From Leptoclinus maculatus (Eukaryota > Chordata > Actinopteri > Perciformes > Stichaeidae), in contig JAVDOI010000011.1 of the NCBI GenBank assembly GCA_032191485.1, positions 843,463 to 907,462 on the forward strand: a stretch of 64,000 bases of DNA, in the 5' to 3' direction. The notes beneath the pieces are model-generated. The model was not told the origin of the DNA, made no database searches, and worked only from the letters and a program-made list of their open reading frames with translations. A program made the translations under genes and the position numbers. How positions within the stretch are numbered: position 1 is the first letter of the stretch; every line of letters starts with the position of its first letter. This document shows positions 1-13,774 of the stretch, in pieces.

Positions 1-171
1 GCGAACATGTTCAATTTCTGAACACAAAAACAGTTTTTCTCCACAAACCCTGTGAACTAGAGGGGGAAAGACTTGATCACAGGTTTTGTGTATGTTTTTG
101 TGGGATGCAGCAGCATGTAAACACATGCATCCTGTTGAGCAGACATGTTGGAGATGTTGTGGTCCTCATAC
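1..171 (-). other. fat2: fat2 intron 19, 5' part
   Basis: Intron beginning GTATGAGG at 171. Nothing recognisable; the next exon lies outside the window. Confidence 0.8.
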
Positions 172-315
172 CTGCAGCTGCAGACTGTGGTTGACCTGGG
201 AGAAGACGGGTGCGTTGTCGTTGACGTCGGTGACGGTGATGGTGATGAGGACGGCCGAGGACAGAGGAGGATCACCTTCATCTGCTGCCTGCACCGTCAG
301 AGAGTAATGAGGGAC
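172..315 (-). CDS. fat2: fat2 exon 19: cadherin second half, residues 3389-3436; last exon in window
   Basis: 144 nt, 48 codons, phase 0 both sides (acceptor CTCTCCAG before GTCCCT, donor CTGCAG before GTATGA). It encodes VPHYSLTVQAADEGDPP, linker DVNDNAPVF and NHSLQLQ. The gene continues to the left of the window. Confidence 0.94.
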
Positions 316-1343
316 CTGGAGAGGAGACAGAGGACACATTCCTTAGTATTTTATCTTATTCTTATCATACTTCTTTTCTATTTATTTGACTTACTGAGTC
401 GTTTCATATTTATTTATTGTGCTTTAATCTCAACATCTGTCTGGTTTTTTACACACAGATGCACACTGACCTCTTCTCTGTCCAGTGCAGTGCGCACAGT
501 GATTTCTCCACTACGAGGGTGAATAGAGAACTGCTGCAGAGAGTCCCCGCTCACTATGGAGTAACGCAGCAGATTGTTGATGGGACCGTCCCGATCGCTG
601 GCTGTTACCTGGAGGTAAAGAAAAGGGAGGGAAAGGTGAGGGACAATGTTTACCCAGACAGCATCCAACAAACACAATCCAACAGAGCAACAACAATGCC
701 TAACGATATGAAGTAAGCTGAGAGGTCATGGGTATCCACATCCCCACTCTGGTGATACCATTGTCTAAAATAAATACCGTTGGATGTCCTGACAGTCAAT
801 AAAAAGCCTGTGTGTATGTGCAGCTGGTTCTGGTTCATTCTAGCTCGTTTTAACCTTGTTATTCACTTGAAAACAAAGATATTGCCTTGTTGCCATGGAG
901 GCTTCATGCCAAAACACATTATAGATTTGTTAATAAGTTGCAAATAAAAAATTCATAAAACAATTGAAACACAACAATGTGTTTTAAAAGACGTTTGGGC
1001 TCAAGTACAGACATCGATGACTCTGTAAGGTGGAGGAATCTAGCAATAAAACCATGTTCTCAACTTGCTTCTCTCTTTATTGCTTTAGCTCATGAGTCCT
1101 ATGATTGCTTCCCCTGACAGAGGACTCCCTCGCCGTGTCAAAAGACTTGGAACATTTCAAACGGTGACGTGTTGCTGTTAAATGGTTAAAACAGAGAGAT
1201 GGAAACACTGACCTTGAGGAGAAAAATGTCAAACATGGAACCACACGATTACAGACTCATCAGCGAGCCACTGAGCTGTGTTATTGCTGCATTATCTCTG
1301 CTGCCCGCCCGACAGATGACGGCCGACATGTTGTCGGATAACT

Positions 1344-1377
<34 letters not shown>

Positions 1378-1491
1378 ATGTGTGTCTTACACATGTTTAT
1401 CATCGACAGGCTGCCAGATCATCTCATACTGCCCTTTTATTGTGTTATTGGAATAATCAGTATATGTGATTTTGATGCATGTCGTTCGTGT

Positions 1492-1563
<72 letters not shown>

Positions 1564-1679
1564 ACAGAGAGAGGAAAACAGAGAAATGTCCTTCAGTTAA
1601 ATTGAAGTCCAATTCAATTCAGTGATTCAATCAAAGATTACTGATGTTTATGTGTCTGTGACATATGAATGTTCCACTG

Positions 1680-1732
<53 letters not shown>

Positions 1733-1895
1733 GAAGAATCCCTTATTAAGTCATTTAATCAATGTAACCTTCACTTCAGTATTTCTTTTCAGCGACGTTT
1801 ATTAGAGAACTCTCGGTCTCCTGCTCAGTTTCAGGGTAGGTTGAGCTTTTACACCAGTTTGTAACATATATACATATATATATGTATATATATAC

Positions 1896-1940
<45 letters not shown>

Positions 1941-1946
1941 TATATG

Positions 1947-1984
<38 letters not shown>

Positions 1985-4037
1985 TATATACACACGGCGG
2001 TAAAAAACTCCATGCATATGGACACGTTTCTTTACATCTTGCAACTGGGAACTTTAGGAAACTGTTTTCTATATAAGAATAAGGAACATTTCCCCACAAA
2101 GCAGCAGGTAACAACAGGTTATAAGAGTGAAAAGCATCTCTTATTCTGTGAAACTGAAAATAAAAACAGCTTGAAAGCAGCAGAGACACAGACACACCGT
2201 CCTCATCTTATACACAACTCTCTCTGTGTTTCTGTTGTAGCTGACCAGGATCCAGCATGTGAGTCCTCCAGCTGTTTAGTGTTGTGTAACTGGTGAAAGT
2301 TTCCAGGCGCTACTATCGATTGTGAACATGCATCAATCTCCATTCCGTGTATTGTGCATGCTGCTGCAGACAGTGAACCCTGTACCGTTTCAACTGAACC
2401 GTAGAACATCTTGGTCACTTTGTGCCGTTACCTTCATCACCAGGCCTCCAGGCGTGAGGTCCTCCGATATCTCAGCGCTGTAGTCGCCTCGTCCGAACAC
2501 CGGCGCGTTGTCGTTCAGGTCCGTCACGTTGATGATAACCGTGGTGACGTCGCTGAGGGACGACTTGCCACGACTTCCCTCTACAGACAGGTAGTGCTCC
2601 CGGGAAACCTCAAAGTCCAGCGGGGCCACGAGGGTCAGCAGGCCTGCAAGAGGAGGAGACTTAAATGAATCTCAGCTCAACATTTTTGACTTGTGACAGC
2701 GCAACAAACACAAAAACTGAAAGTGAGATCTTTTCCACCTTTTATCCCTTTGGTTTACTTTTGTATAAAACACCACAGTTGAAATCTTTTGACTTTTAAA
2801 CAGTTAACTCTGATCTACAATATTTAGCACAAAGTTCCCAAACTGAGCAAAGCTGCTCGGCTCACCTCATGAGCCGAACACTGTGGGCTTCATAAAACAT
2901 GTGCCGGGGTCAGATCCACCGGTGGGTCTATCATTACAAATACATGCTGCATGGCTGACCACTCGTCAGAGACACAGAACTTTGTTTTAAAGTCTAGCCA
3001 TGACCTCAGTGTGTGTGTGTGTGTGTGTGTGGATGTAGAGAGACTCAGGGAGTAGTTAACAACACCACACCAGAAAGGTAAAGTATAAAGTGAACCAAAG
3101 TCCCACTTGTGACCGTACGGCGCCAAGATTTGAGAACCACTGGTTTATTAACCAATGACAGAAGGGACCACACCCCCCTAAAAAAATGTAGCTACCGCTA
3201 CAAGAAACACTGAAACTAAACTTTAATAGAGAGTCTTCAAATAGTTCATTTTGTTCAACCAACACAAAGAAACCCATTGGTTTGTGGACTGCTGTTTTGA
3301 AGACTTCATCAATATGAAGACTTGTTGACCACCGCCATCTTGGTTTTTTGCAACCAGTGAACAGTAGTGACAACATTTGGACTGCGGAGGAGTGATGCCG
3401 TGGTAGAGACCTGTCAGTCACAGTAAGCATTCACTGAAGCATCCCCTGCTTTATGGTCTGTTTGACTCTAAATGGACCATAATGTACTAAATGAACATCA
3501 TGCTGTATTGAAGAAGACTTGAAACTAGAGATTGAGACCATAAACTCATGTTTACAATGTTTACTGAGGTAATAAATCAAGAGAGAAGTAGAGTCATTTT
3601 CTCATAGACTTCTATACAACCAGAGGAGTCGCCCCCTGGTGGACACTAGAGAGAATGCAGGTTTCCTTAAGGCAGCAGATATATGAGCAGGAGGGTCAAA
3701 GATCAAGGTGTCATGAGGAAGTAGAAGGCGTCCTGCATGCAACAGTAAGTACTTTGGAAGGGCCGCTGCAGTAAAAGTATGCGATTTGGAACGCAGCTCA
3801 TGTTTCCATGCTACCGTTTAGCATGCTCATGCTAATAACGTAATGTCACGTAATGTAATGTATTCCACACGTTTCTCTCCTCACCGCTGCTTTTCTATTG
3901 CACATCACCGTGTGTCATCATCTCCTCTGTCTGCAAACTAGCGGGATGCTGCCCTGCTGGACAGACATGATATACTGTTTAGAATGGATGTTCTAATGGT
4001 ACAGGTGAGGTGCTTTAGATGATAAAGTCAAACACTC

Positions 4038-4088
<51 letters not shown>

Positions 4089-5242
4089 CGTCATGTGACA
4101 CATGTAGTGAACTCCCACTTTTGAAGCTGTGAGTTTAACCTTTCAGGGACGATAAATCTCTCCACAGCTGCTGCTGCTGCTGTCTCCGTGTGTTATCCGT
4201 CCTCCACATGTGAAGTTTAACCTCGATTTATGGCGGCAATGAAAGAGGCGTCGAGGTTCTTTAAAGGGGATCAAATGTGTCATGTCCACTTTATTTTTGT
4301 TAAAGTCTGTCATTAAGTCACTCCTTTCGGACGGTGTGGAGTCCTCGTTCGTCTGACCTCTCGTAAAAAAACCAGCGGAACTTTAACCGGTAGACCTTTT
4401 CACCTCCTCTGAGCCTCGTTATCGAATGTTTGCTTTGTGGGGGTTTAGTGGATATGAATGATGCACCGCCGAGCTGGAGGTCTGGGTAAAGAAAATACAC
4501 AATACAGTGTTGTTGTTTTTTAAAGAGAGGATCGGGGAAGACTGGCCTTACTTGCGACTCACTACAGCTGAAAAGATTAGTTGATCAACCAGTTTATTAA
4601 GTATTTTATCAAATAATTTACTGCCGACTTTTTGAATCATTTATAAATTGTTTACGTAAGTTTTACAGCTACTCAATTATGAGAGTTTGATGCTTTTTGT
4701 TTTGTTTTTTGGTGATTGTTATTTGAATGTATTTGAGGTTTGTACTGTGCAGACAAATGATTAATCATTTAACTGATGATTCATCAACAGATTTGACCAA
4801 AGACATCATTTACAAATAGCTGATTTTAGTGAAGAAGACTGTTGGTTTGGATCTGCTGGAAAACAGAGGAGTACATGATAAAAGTTCTCCCTCTTTCAGT
4901 AGCTTCTGCTGAGGTGCTTTTAAAGGATAAAGCAGGAAACATGTGATATTTATTGTCAACAAATAACATGAAAGCAACAATGAATGTATCTAATAACAAG
5001 TCTGTGTACATAGAGCCTGTTATCTCTTCTTCCATTAAAACACATCAATGAGCCTCACTGTTGTTCCTTCATCACCATCAACACACACACACACACTTTA
5101 GTTTATTCTGACGCCGTCCTGCTGCCACAAATACTGACCAGAGCACCACATGTGGATTAATCCGCCACTGAAAGTAGTCCCCAACAAATGCACTATTTCC
5201 TCCTGTTTGTTTGATTAAAAACTGCTACGACTTTCTTTTTAA

Positions 5243-5297
<55 letters not shown>

Positions 5298-5731
5298 GAC
5301 GGACTAACACATTGTTGGTTTTAGTTAAGAAGAATATAACAGCAGCCTTTACCTTTAAGAGAGATGACGAAAGAACAATGTTCAGTTTGTCTTTGTTGGA
5401 TTAGGAAATCATCAGAAGTACAGGAAGTACAACTCACATGTCGTGACAAAGACGCTGCGGAGTAATCATCCTTTTATACTTTCTTTTCCTTTAGATAAAG
5501 CCTCTCTCTGTCTGGTGTTCCCATCTCAGTCGTCTTTCATCAGTAAAAATCTGACTCACGCGTAAACTCACAAATCCGAATCACACACTCTCAATGAAAC
5601 AACAAACTCTCAACATGTACTTTGTGCTCCGATGATCCGGCGGCTGCCAGCTTTCATGCACCGGGTTGTTCTCACTTAGTTGTATTACTCTGAGCAGCTC
5701 TGAGGAGACGGGATACGGGGACTCACATCCA

Positions 5732-5807
<76 letters not shown>

Positions 5808-8800
5808 GGGGGGGGGTGTTTTCTTGGGCTACCAGCCAGTCTGCTGAGCCACACTTCATTAGGACAGAAGAAAACTGCACACATTAAAAACAACCCTCAA
5901 ACTAAACACCTCCAGGTTTCAACAAGTCCTTTATTTGCACCTCGAACACGCAGCTCAGTCCTTGTTTCATTGATTTCTCTGAGATCAATGAGATTTGCAC
6001 AACCAGTTTTTTTTACCTATTTCTACCGGGACAAAGTTGGGTTAGCTCCAGTTTCTTTCCTTCCCATCATCAATGTCCCTCGACTCATTCACACTCTTCT
6101 TACTCAGCCGGTACTTTTTAAATCACAGAGAAGCTCTGCTGCTCACTAGCACACATTCAGACTCACGGGGGGGTTGAGGGGGGGATTTTGAACAGGTGAT
6201 TTCTTTTTTTGGCTTTTATGATCCCATCCGAGTCACATTCATGAGGCTCCGGTCCAAAGCAACCTCCCAGTGTTTCCCACCGGATGTGTGAGACTGTGGT
6301 GGCTGGACCTCAAGACCCTCTAGAGGAGCACATCGTGTACATCTTAAAGTTAAATTCATCAATCTGGTGCATGTTAAGAGCAGAAGTAAGTGGCTGTGAA
6401 GAACTTTCTGCTCATGTTTAGATATGAACTGTGATGATACAGACGTCACACACCACACAGAATGGTGAAGGAGAACCCTCGAGTCACGCATTGGAAAAAA
6501 AAGATGTATTCAAGCTATTCATAGGTTGCTTTGTGGCAAATCAACCAGCAACCGATCAGCTGGTAAATGGAGGGAAAGACACGAGCCAGCCGAGCTGAAG
6601 TGTGTTGTGTTCTACACCGTGGACGACAGCGATGAGGCTCCAGAAACGAGAGGAGCAACATCAAACGGTTTTCAGGTGTTAGAATTGTCCATGTATGTAT
6701 TCTTACTCCGTCTAAACAGGATGAATAAGAATGCCCACTTAAGTTGTTGACCTCAAGTATGAAGTCAACTTCTGGCAAAAGAAATTACTTTATTTCCATT
6801 TTAATATGCCAAAAACAAATCCGCCCTTGTTTTCTGCCATGAATACAATATATTGGCTCATTTAAGTGTAAAAACAATGCAGCAGCATTTCCTTCCAAAC
6901 ACACACACAATGTAATCTCAGATATTGGTACATAGCGGTCATGTACGTGCAGGTTATTATTGTCCGAGATGTATTGTTGCCGGTTATTGCTGTTAAAATT
7001 CTGCACGTTGTGTGTTCATGGTTGGTGCGCGGTTTCTGTCGATACTGGTCCATACGGGTGTTTCCTGTTCATTCTGCACGGCGTTGACGCCACTTCTCAG
7101 AAAAGAAGTCTGCGCTTGAAGGTGATTCGTCATCGTCAACTTAATGACTGTGTTTCCCCACGTGTGTGTCTCACGCTGTGAACTCAAAACACTCACATCC
7201 ACCAGTACAGGGTCCAGGAAGTCAAACTGAAGATTGACTTTAAATGCAGTGGAGATGACATCATCTCGGTCAATGATTAGATGATCAAACTAGATGATGT
7301 GGACTTTATCTTTCTCAAGTCCTTACATCTAACGTACCAGATATACTTGAAAACTTTCCAAAAAATGCCCTCGCTCTTAAGGTGCAGTTTGGTTTCAGGT
7401 ACTGGTGAATCCAGAAAGTCAAGTTCAGGTAACAGGTTCAGGAGTTTAAAGGCCGATCAGAGGCCAAAACACTAAATACTACGAGACAAGATATTATCGC
7501 AGCGGCAAAAACATTGAGAGAGATTTATATTACAAAGTCCTCCAGGAATGTGCACGTATTTGTTTGGCTGACCTTTTGTTCTGGTTTCTAAAACGAGGCC
7601 TAAAACTCAAGATGACGCTTTCTACAAGAGTCCAAGCAGACGGTTCAAATGCATCCAGAACTGCACGACTCCGCGGTTATATCTCCAGCTCTTACATTCA
7701 ACATCAAATCCGTTTAAATGAATGTATATATTCGTGCACAGTGGATTTATAATGTGTGACCGTGCTCTCCTCGTCATCCTGGGGGTCACACGAGACGGCT
7801 CTTTAACTTTTTCGTCCACAGAGACGTGTGGAGAGTTAAAACCCTGTGATTCACCGACACACTACGCCGTCACGTCTATCGGCCACCTGCAGTTAAGAAA
7901 TGTCTTCTGATGTGAGATGCACTGTTTTAACACTGAACGGCAGCCTTGGAGAGACTTACTGGTGATTGATTTAATCATTTTGAAGCGTTCTGTGGACATC
8001 CACAAAACAAACTCATGAATTATCAAAGCTATTGATTAAAAAGTGAACCTTTACAAAGAACAAGGTTTGTTCTGTTCAGTGAAGATTTTCATCTCAACCT
8101 GTACTTTTGCTTCTGTTAATAACTTCCTTTTAATTAATCTAATTTCTGCAGAATTAAAAGTTAGAAATGTCACCGCTTTCCTGCATGAAATAGATTTTTC
8201 CATTTCAGAGAAAGTGTTTCGGAGCCAAGGTCAAATAAAAACCTCGATATATACCAAATTCCCTGCAAATAATTAAAGAAATGAATCCATGTTTTCACCC
8301 TAAACTCAACCATCTGTATCTTAAAACATGAAGTTAGCTTTTTAATCACGTGAGAAGGTTGTTGGGAGCCTCGACAGTAAACATGCAAACATTTAATTTA
8401 GGCCTTTACACTCAGCGAGCATTTGTTCGGTTTGACAATATATTTGTTCAAACTGTAATTTTCGTCATGAGTACTTTTACACAGAACGCAAATATTACAC
8501 AGCGAAAAAACACGAACCGAGGTCGATTTATTTGAGCTGTCGCACTGCGGTTAAAGTTATCAACCAATCACAGAACAGATGTAATCAAGACGTACAACAA
8601 CACGGGGGTTCACATTCACATATTTTTGCTTTAATTTATTATAATTACAATTCTAAATGTTGGCGTATTAAAAGTGTAGTCTACCAAACTGCATCACAGC
8701 TTTGCAGAAGAGCAGCTGCCTTTTTCAGTTACTTTGGATTAGTTTTCTGAGCAGAACCCGACGATTTAATCTGTGATTCAAGGTCCGACGGGCCTTTTAG

Positions 8801-11800
8801 GTACTTTATAGTTTTGCTCTTCTCAACTTGAATAAATAAACATTTTCTTCCGACCTCAACTAACCGTATTCCTCCCGGTGCCTGTTTATCTGTCCGAGAT
8901 TCTGATCGACACGTCTTCTACTTTGCTAACTTTTCAGACTCTCTGCTCTCCCCCGAATGATGAAAGCTAATGCAGTGGGCGGCGATCAATGACTCGGCTC
9001 CTCTGACCGGCTGCCCTTTAATGATTTATCGGCATTGAAGCCGTGAGACGGTCCTACGCAGTCCAAAGGTTCACTCCACAACTCTGCAAGCTCTTTTTTT
9101 TTTAAATCCAGCGGGGAACGGAGCTCATGAAAAACTTCAGCTCTTCAAGCAGAACTCTTACTTTTATAAAAGTAGTAAAACTAAATAATACTGGATGATG
9201 TGTCCGATGAGATCATAATATGTATTCTTTTAAATGGGAAACAGATGGAAAGTCGTTAACATCTAGTGTTTCATCTGTTGAAAATCATAAATGATGCAGC
9301 TGTTTAAAAGTGGCATTCAATTCATAGGTGTTGCATATTAATACACACAACAATATTACCATTATTATTCATTTAAAGACGATACTAATTAAAGCGAAGC
9401 TGACTGGCAGCCTCTAGCCACCTCGGAGGGAAATCAAATTGTGGCATTTTTGCAGCTTGGAAAAATAAATTAAACTGCATTAATCAATATTTCTATAAAG
9501 ATAACATGATCACATGATTATGTGTAATGTGGAAGGACTTACTCATTATTATGATGATACAAACTCTGCAGTTCCTCTGAACGCTACGGAGCGTTTTAAC
9601 ATCGTTCAGCTCATTGGTTTGGTTTCACACCTTCACTGTTTTGATTCACTCTCATCAATTATGTCTTAAAGCTGCGTTCTCTCTAGTGTCCACCAGGGGG
9701 CGACTCCTCTGGTTCTATAGAAGTCTATGAGAAAATGACTCTACTTCTCTCTTGATTTATTACCTCAGTAAACATTGTAAACATGAGTTTATGGTCTCAA
9801 TCTCTAGTTTCAAGTCTTCTTCAATACAGCATGATGTTCATTTAGTACATTATGGTCCATTTAGAGTCAAACAGACCATAAAGCAGGGTATGCTTTAGGG
9901 GCGGGGCTACACAGTGATTGACAGGTGGCTACCGCTAGCAGAGCCGTATACGGCGTCTTTACGCCACTCCTCCGCATTCCAAACTTTCATTTATTGGTTG
10001 CAAAAAAGCAACACGGCGACGGCAACAGCGAAACCGCCGAACTTGAGGAATCAAAACGTCAGTATGATTAACTGATGATCTCCCTTGTTTGTAAATGTGG
10101 GGTTGTAGATGTGTAAACAAAGTGTGAGACAGATAGAATATAACAGTATAAAAACGTTCCCGACCTGTCCGTGTGTCGAGCAGGAAGCGTCCCTCCTCGT
10201 TGCCGGACGCGATCCGGTAGACGATGGGATCCGGCCCTCCGCCGTCCCTCGTCAGCGCCGAGACGCTCAGCACCTCCGACCCGACCGCCAGGGATTCTGG
10301 GATTTGAGCGATGTACTCCGAGCTCAGGAAGACGGGCTGGTAGTCGTCCAGGGAGACCACGTCCACCGTCACGGCCACGACGGAGTAAAGGTGACGAGGC
10401 AGGCCGCGATCGGTGGCCTTCACCTTCAGCTCGAAGGCGGGCGGAGCGTCGGAGGTCAGAGGTCGCTCCAGCCGCAGGATCCCAGAAAACTCCTCCAAAG
10501 AGAAGTAGCCGCCGTCGCCCGCCAGGAGGGAGTACTTCACCTCAGAGTTTATACCTGGAGGAGGCGAAGATGGAGACACGTGAATGATTTTATACTGTAA
10601 TCATTTCCAGAAAATGTGTTATTTGTACTTCACCTCATTGAAAATGTAATAAAACCCAATAATGTGATAAAATGCCCTGACTGATATTGTAGTATAGTGT
10701 TTACTGATGAAATTTGCGCTGACCAACTTTCATCTAAGGGAAATATGACAGCTACGTTAGCTTGGAGAAAAGAGCCGCCATAAGACTTATTGATGAATGA
10801 CCAATATCACACTTTTACACCCTCTGAGCCCCAAAACACGCCGGCGGGATGGAAACGCATTTTCTCTTTAAACAAACGGCAAAACTACACCGTTTATCGT
10901 AGCCAGAAGCTGTAAAAGCTGTATTCATCTTCAGACTTTCCTCTTTCCGACGCTCCTTGAACAGGTCACGTGTGATGAATGCTTTCATCAGAAATCGCAA
11001 CCAAAACTAAGCTTAAAATTGTAATATTTCATCAAATACATTACATTCTGAGCTCCTCAGCGCAACAAGGAGGACGCTATGATTGATTCAGCCGAGACCA
11101 ACAATCACGTGACAACAATTGGGTGAAGCTTTGACTGTGCTGCAGGCTGCTGAACACAGAGCAGAGAGGAGGAGAGGAGGAGAGGCTGGAAGTAGAGGTT
11201 GTAAAAATGTGAATATCTCAATACAAACAGCATGTGGAGCCTCCATGTGTTTTCCAGAATGGGTAACACATGTGGCTACTAGGAAACAACTTGTATGAAT
11301 AGATATAGAAGAATGGGACAGGAGCGAACAGCACCCCGACACGGCCTGGGGTTCAGAGGGATACTGTAACGCGTCATGTGACGTACGTGTTGTGTATTGG
11401 CCCTTACAGACCTGCTGCTGCACGACACCTGGATTCGTTTCTTTGAGAGGGAAAACTAATTGGCCCATGAATGTTATATTGTTATCAAAAACCACATCTG
11501 GATCCCCCGCAAGGTGTGTTTATGTTTAAAAGTGAGGACATGATGTCAAAGCACATCATATAACTTTCATCTCTATGATCAAGAGGATGAGAAACCGTTG
11601 AGATATTGATGATAAAGAATCATTTATACTATAAACAGTGATTTAACAAAGATGGGATGACGTGTTCAAGGCGGTAAATCATCCTCGTATCCCGTGGTGG
11701 TTTTGTACACACACTACTACTACTGCAGCAAGTCCACCACAAGCACCGTGTGCACATGGAGCTTTGAATACAATGTCACAAAGGATTGTGGGTCACAACA

Positions 11801-13520
11801 GCCAGAAGAGCACGCTGACAATACCACCAGATGTACTAGGACACTCTGGTACTTTGCATTTGACATACTATGTATTGGGACTACATCTGTTTCTGGCAGA
11901 CTGTATAGTCTGGTAGTATAGGTTTTGGATTTCCATATTTCTTGATTTTGTTGTGCTGGTGGCGTTAAGAGGAAAATGGCAACAGGGGGTAACCGATGAA
12001 CACAGGAATCATCTGCCCGGGACCATGAATATCCAAAGCACACTTAAAGGCAATGTGACCCGTTCACACCAAGAGGGTTGGACAGATGAAAGTCATCTCC
12101 ATATTTAGGTCATGTGGAAAACGCGCTCCAGATCCACCCGACATCAGGCCAACACAACTGGTAACACCAGACCAAGTGATGTTTGTTTCATGAGAGCGCC
12201 GCAGTGCGGTGTGCAAACTGCCCAGCCGGTGAAAAGGAGGAAGTAAATAAGGCAGTAGAGGCAGCAGCATCAAAGACCACTGGCCTGTAATATGTAGAAC
12301 TCCAAGGACGGGGGTGTGAGAATGATCAGAGAGCTCTCTCATCCGGCCAGTTCTTTTTTTTTGTCCTCCATCCCTCAGTAAAAAAGGTTGCGTAGTATTA
12401 AGAACGAAGCTATTTGTTTCCATGACTCCTCATCGCCAGTTGAGTCCATGAACTTCACTTCAACTGTGTTTGCTAGCAGGTTTCTCAGCAGACGCGTGTG
12501 TTTTAAGAGCATCTCCACGTGTTCACGCTGATATTTGATACGTCTGTGTTGATGCGTATTTGTATTGTACAGCTGGTGTGTATTTGCCGTATTGTTTTTG
12601 TCTACGACGAATAATAAATTCTTGAATTATTGACTCTGGTTTTAAACCTGGAGGTCTGAAAACTACAAGGAGGCAACATACGAAATGTGAGAGGTTAGAG
12701 GATGGTGAACCTTTTCAGCCCTCTATCTATATATGTATGTATGTAAGGATATGAACCTGAATATCTTAAAGGCAGTCAGTGTACCTGCTCCCTCATTAAA
12801 GATAATCTACACACCCTGCAGCTCATAGACAAGCAGTCGCAGTTATACTTTAAGAGAGCACAAGCGTTACGTTTGGTAACCGATGTTTAAGGATAATTAC
12901 GGGAGTGTCGGGATTAAAGGTCAACATTTTAAAGTCAGACGGAGCTTCAACAAAAAAGGTGGTTTGGCAAGTTCTGGAGGAGAGATGCAATTCTTTTAAC
13001 GTGTTAAAGAGTTTCACGAATGAATTAGCCTAAAGATGGCGCTATGGTTAAAGGACAACATTTCTCATCCTGCTTCCTAGAGGATCAGTGATTTAACTGT
13101 AGATCGTCACTGATGTCGTCTCTCTCTCCTCATGTCTCCTCATGTGAAATGTCCTTAAGAGGCAAAATGTTGCAAAAAATAATTAAACATATAGCTGCTG
13201 TGACACCAGTTTCACTCTGAATGAATCTAGTGATTACAATGATACACATCCATCATATTACTATGATTATTTTTACATTTTTACGCATTAAATTCAAATG
13301 ATCACAAAGAGAGATCCACTGAATCATCAGCATCTGTGTTTCTGTCTCTACCTGTTAGAAAACCTGCAGTTGATGGAAATGTTTTCTATGAATTTCTTTA
13401 GCAAATAAAAAGTTGATTCGTCATTGTTGTCTGTGAGAAAGTCGTCTGTGTAGAGAAAGAGGACAAGCTGCTGCACATCTGAAGGAGCGGCTGACCTGTT
13501 CTGTCTGCTCCTGTTTCCCT

Positions 13521-13579
<59 letters not shown>

Positions 13580-13736
13580 TGTGAGTGTGTGTGTGCGTGT
13601 CTACCTGTCTGAATTTGTCCATCTCAGTGCAAACAAAAGCATGTGTGTGTATTAGTCTTTGCACATGCAGAATATTTCTATTGGTGGGTTTGTTTGTGCA
13701 TTTTTAATGATCCTCTTGTGGGAACTGTGACTATTC

Positions 13737-13774
<38 letters not shown>

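Larger units (their letters stand above)
609..2431 (-). other. fat2: fat2 intron 17: microsatellite-rich
   Basis: 1.8 kb without coding signal. It holds three GT tracts between 1345 and 1731 and a long TA/CATA tract at 1866-1991; the remainder is AT-rich unique-looking sequence. Confidence 0.85.
2644..10164 (-). other. fat2: fat2 intron 16 (7.5 kb): two dispersed repeat copies and microsatellites
   Basis: Contains copies 1 and 2 of the CTCF-motif repeat (3331-3670 and 9668-10045), a GT tract at 4040-4087, an AT tract at 5247-5294 and a GT tract running into G12 at 5735-5816. The stretch 5820-9660 is mostly AT-rich sequence in which I see no gene; short ORFs there resemble no protein I know. 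Confidence 0.8.

Noticed and set aside
1348..1864. Short Cys/Val-rich ORFs over GT repeats here and elsewhere (5739, 33684, 59163 and others)
   Set aside because: Pure translations of dinucleotide repeats.
11088..12423. ORFs of 84-135 codons in intron 15
   Set aside because: Overlapping on both strands, no recognisable product; at most an old interspersed repeat.
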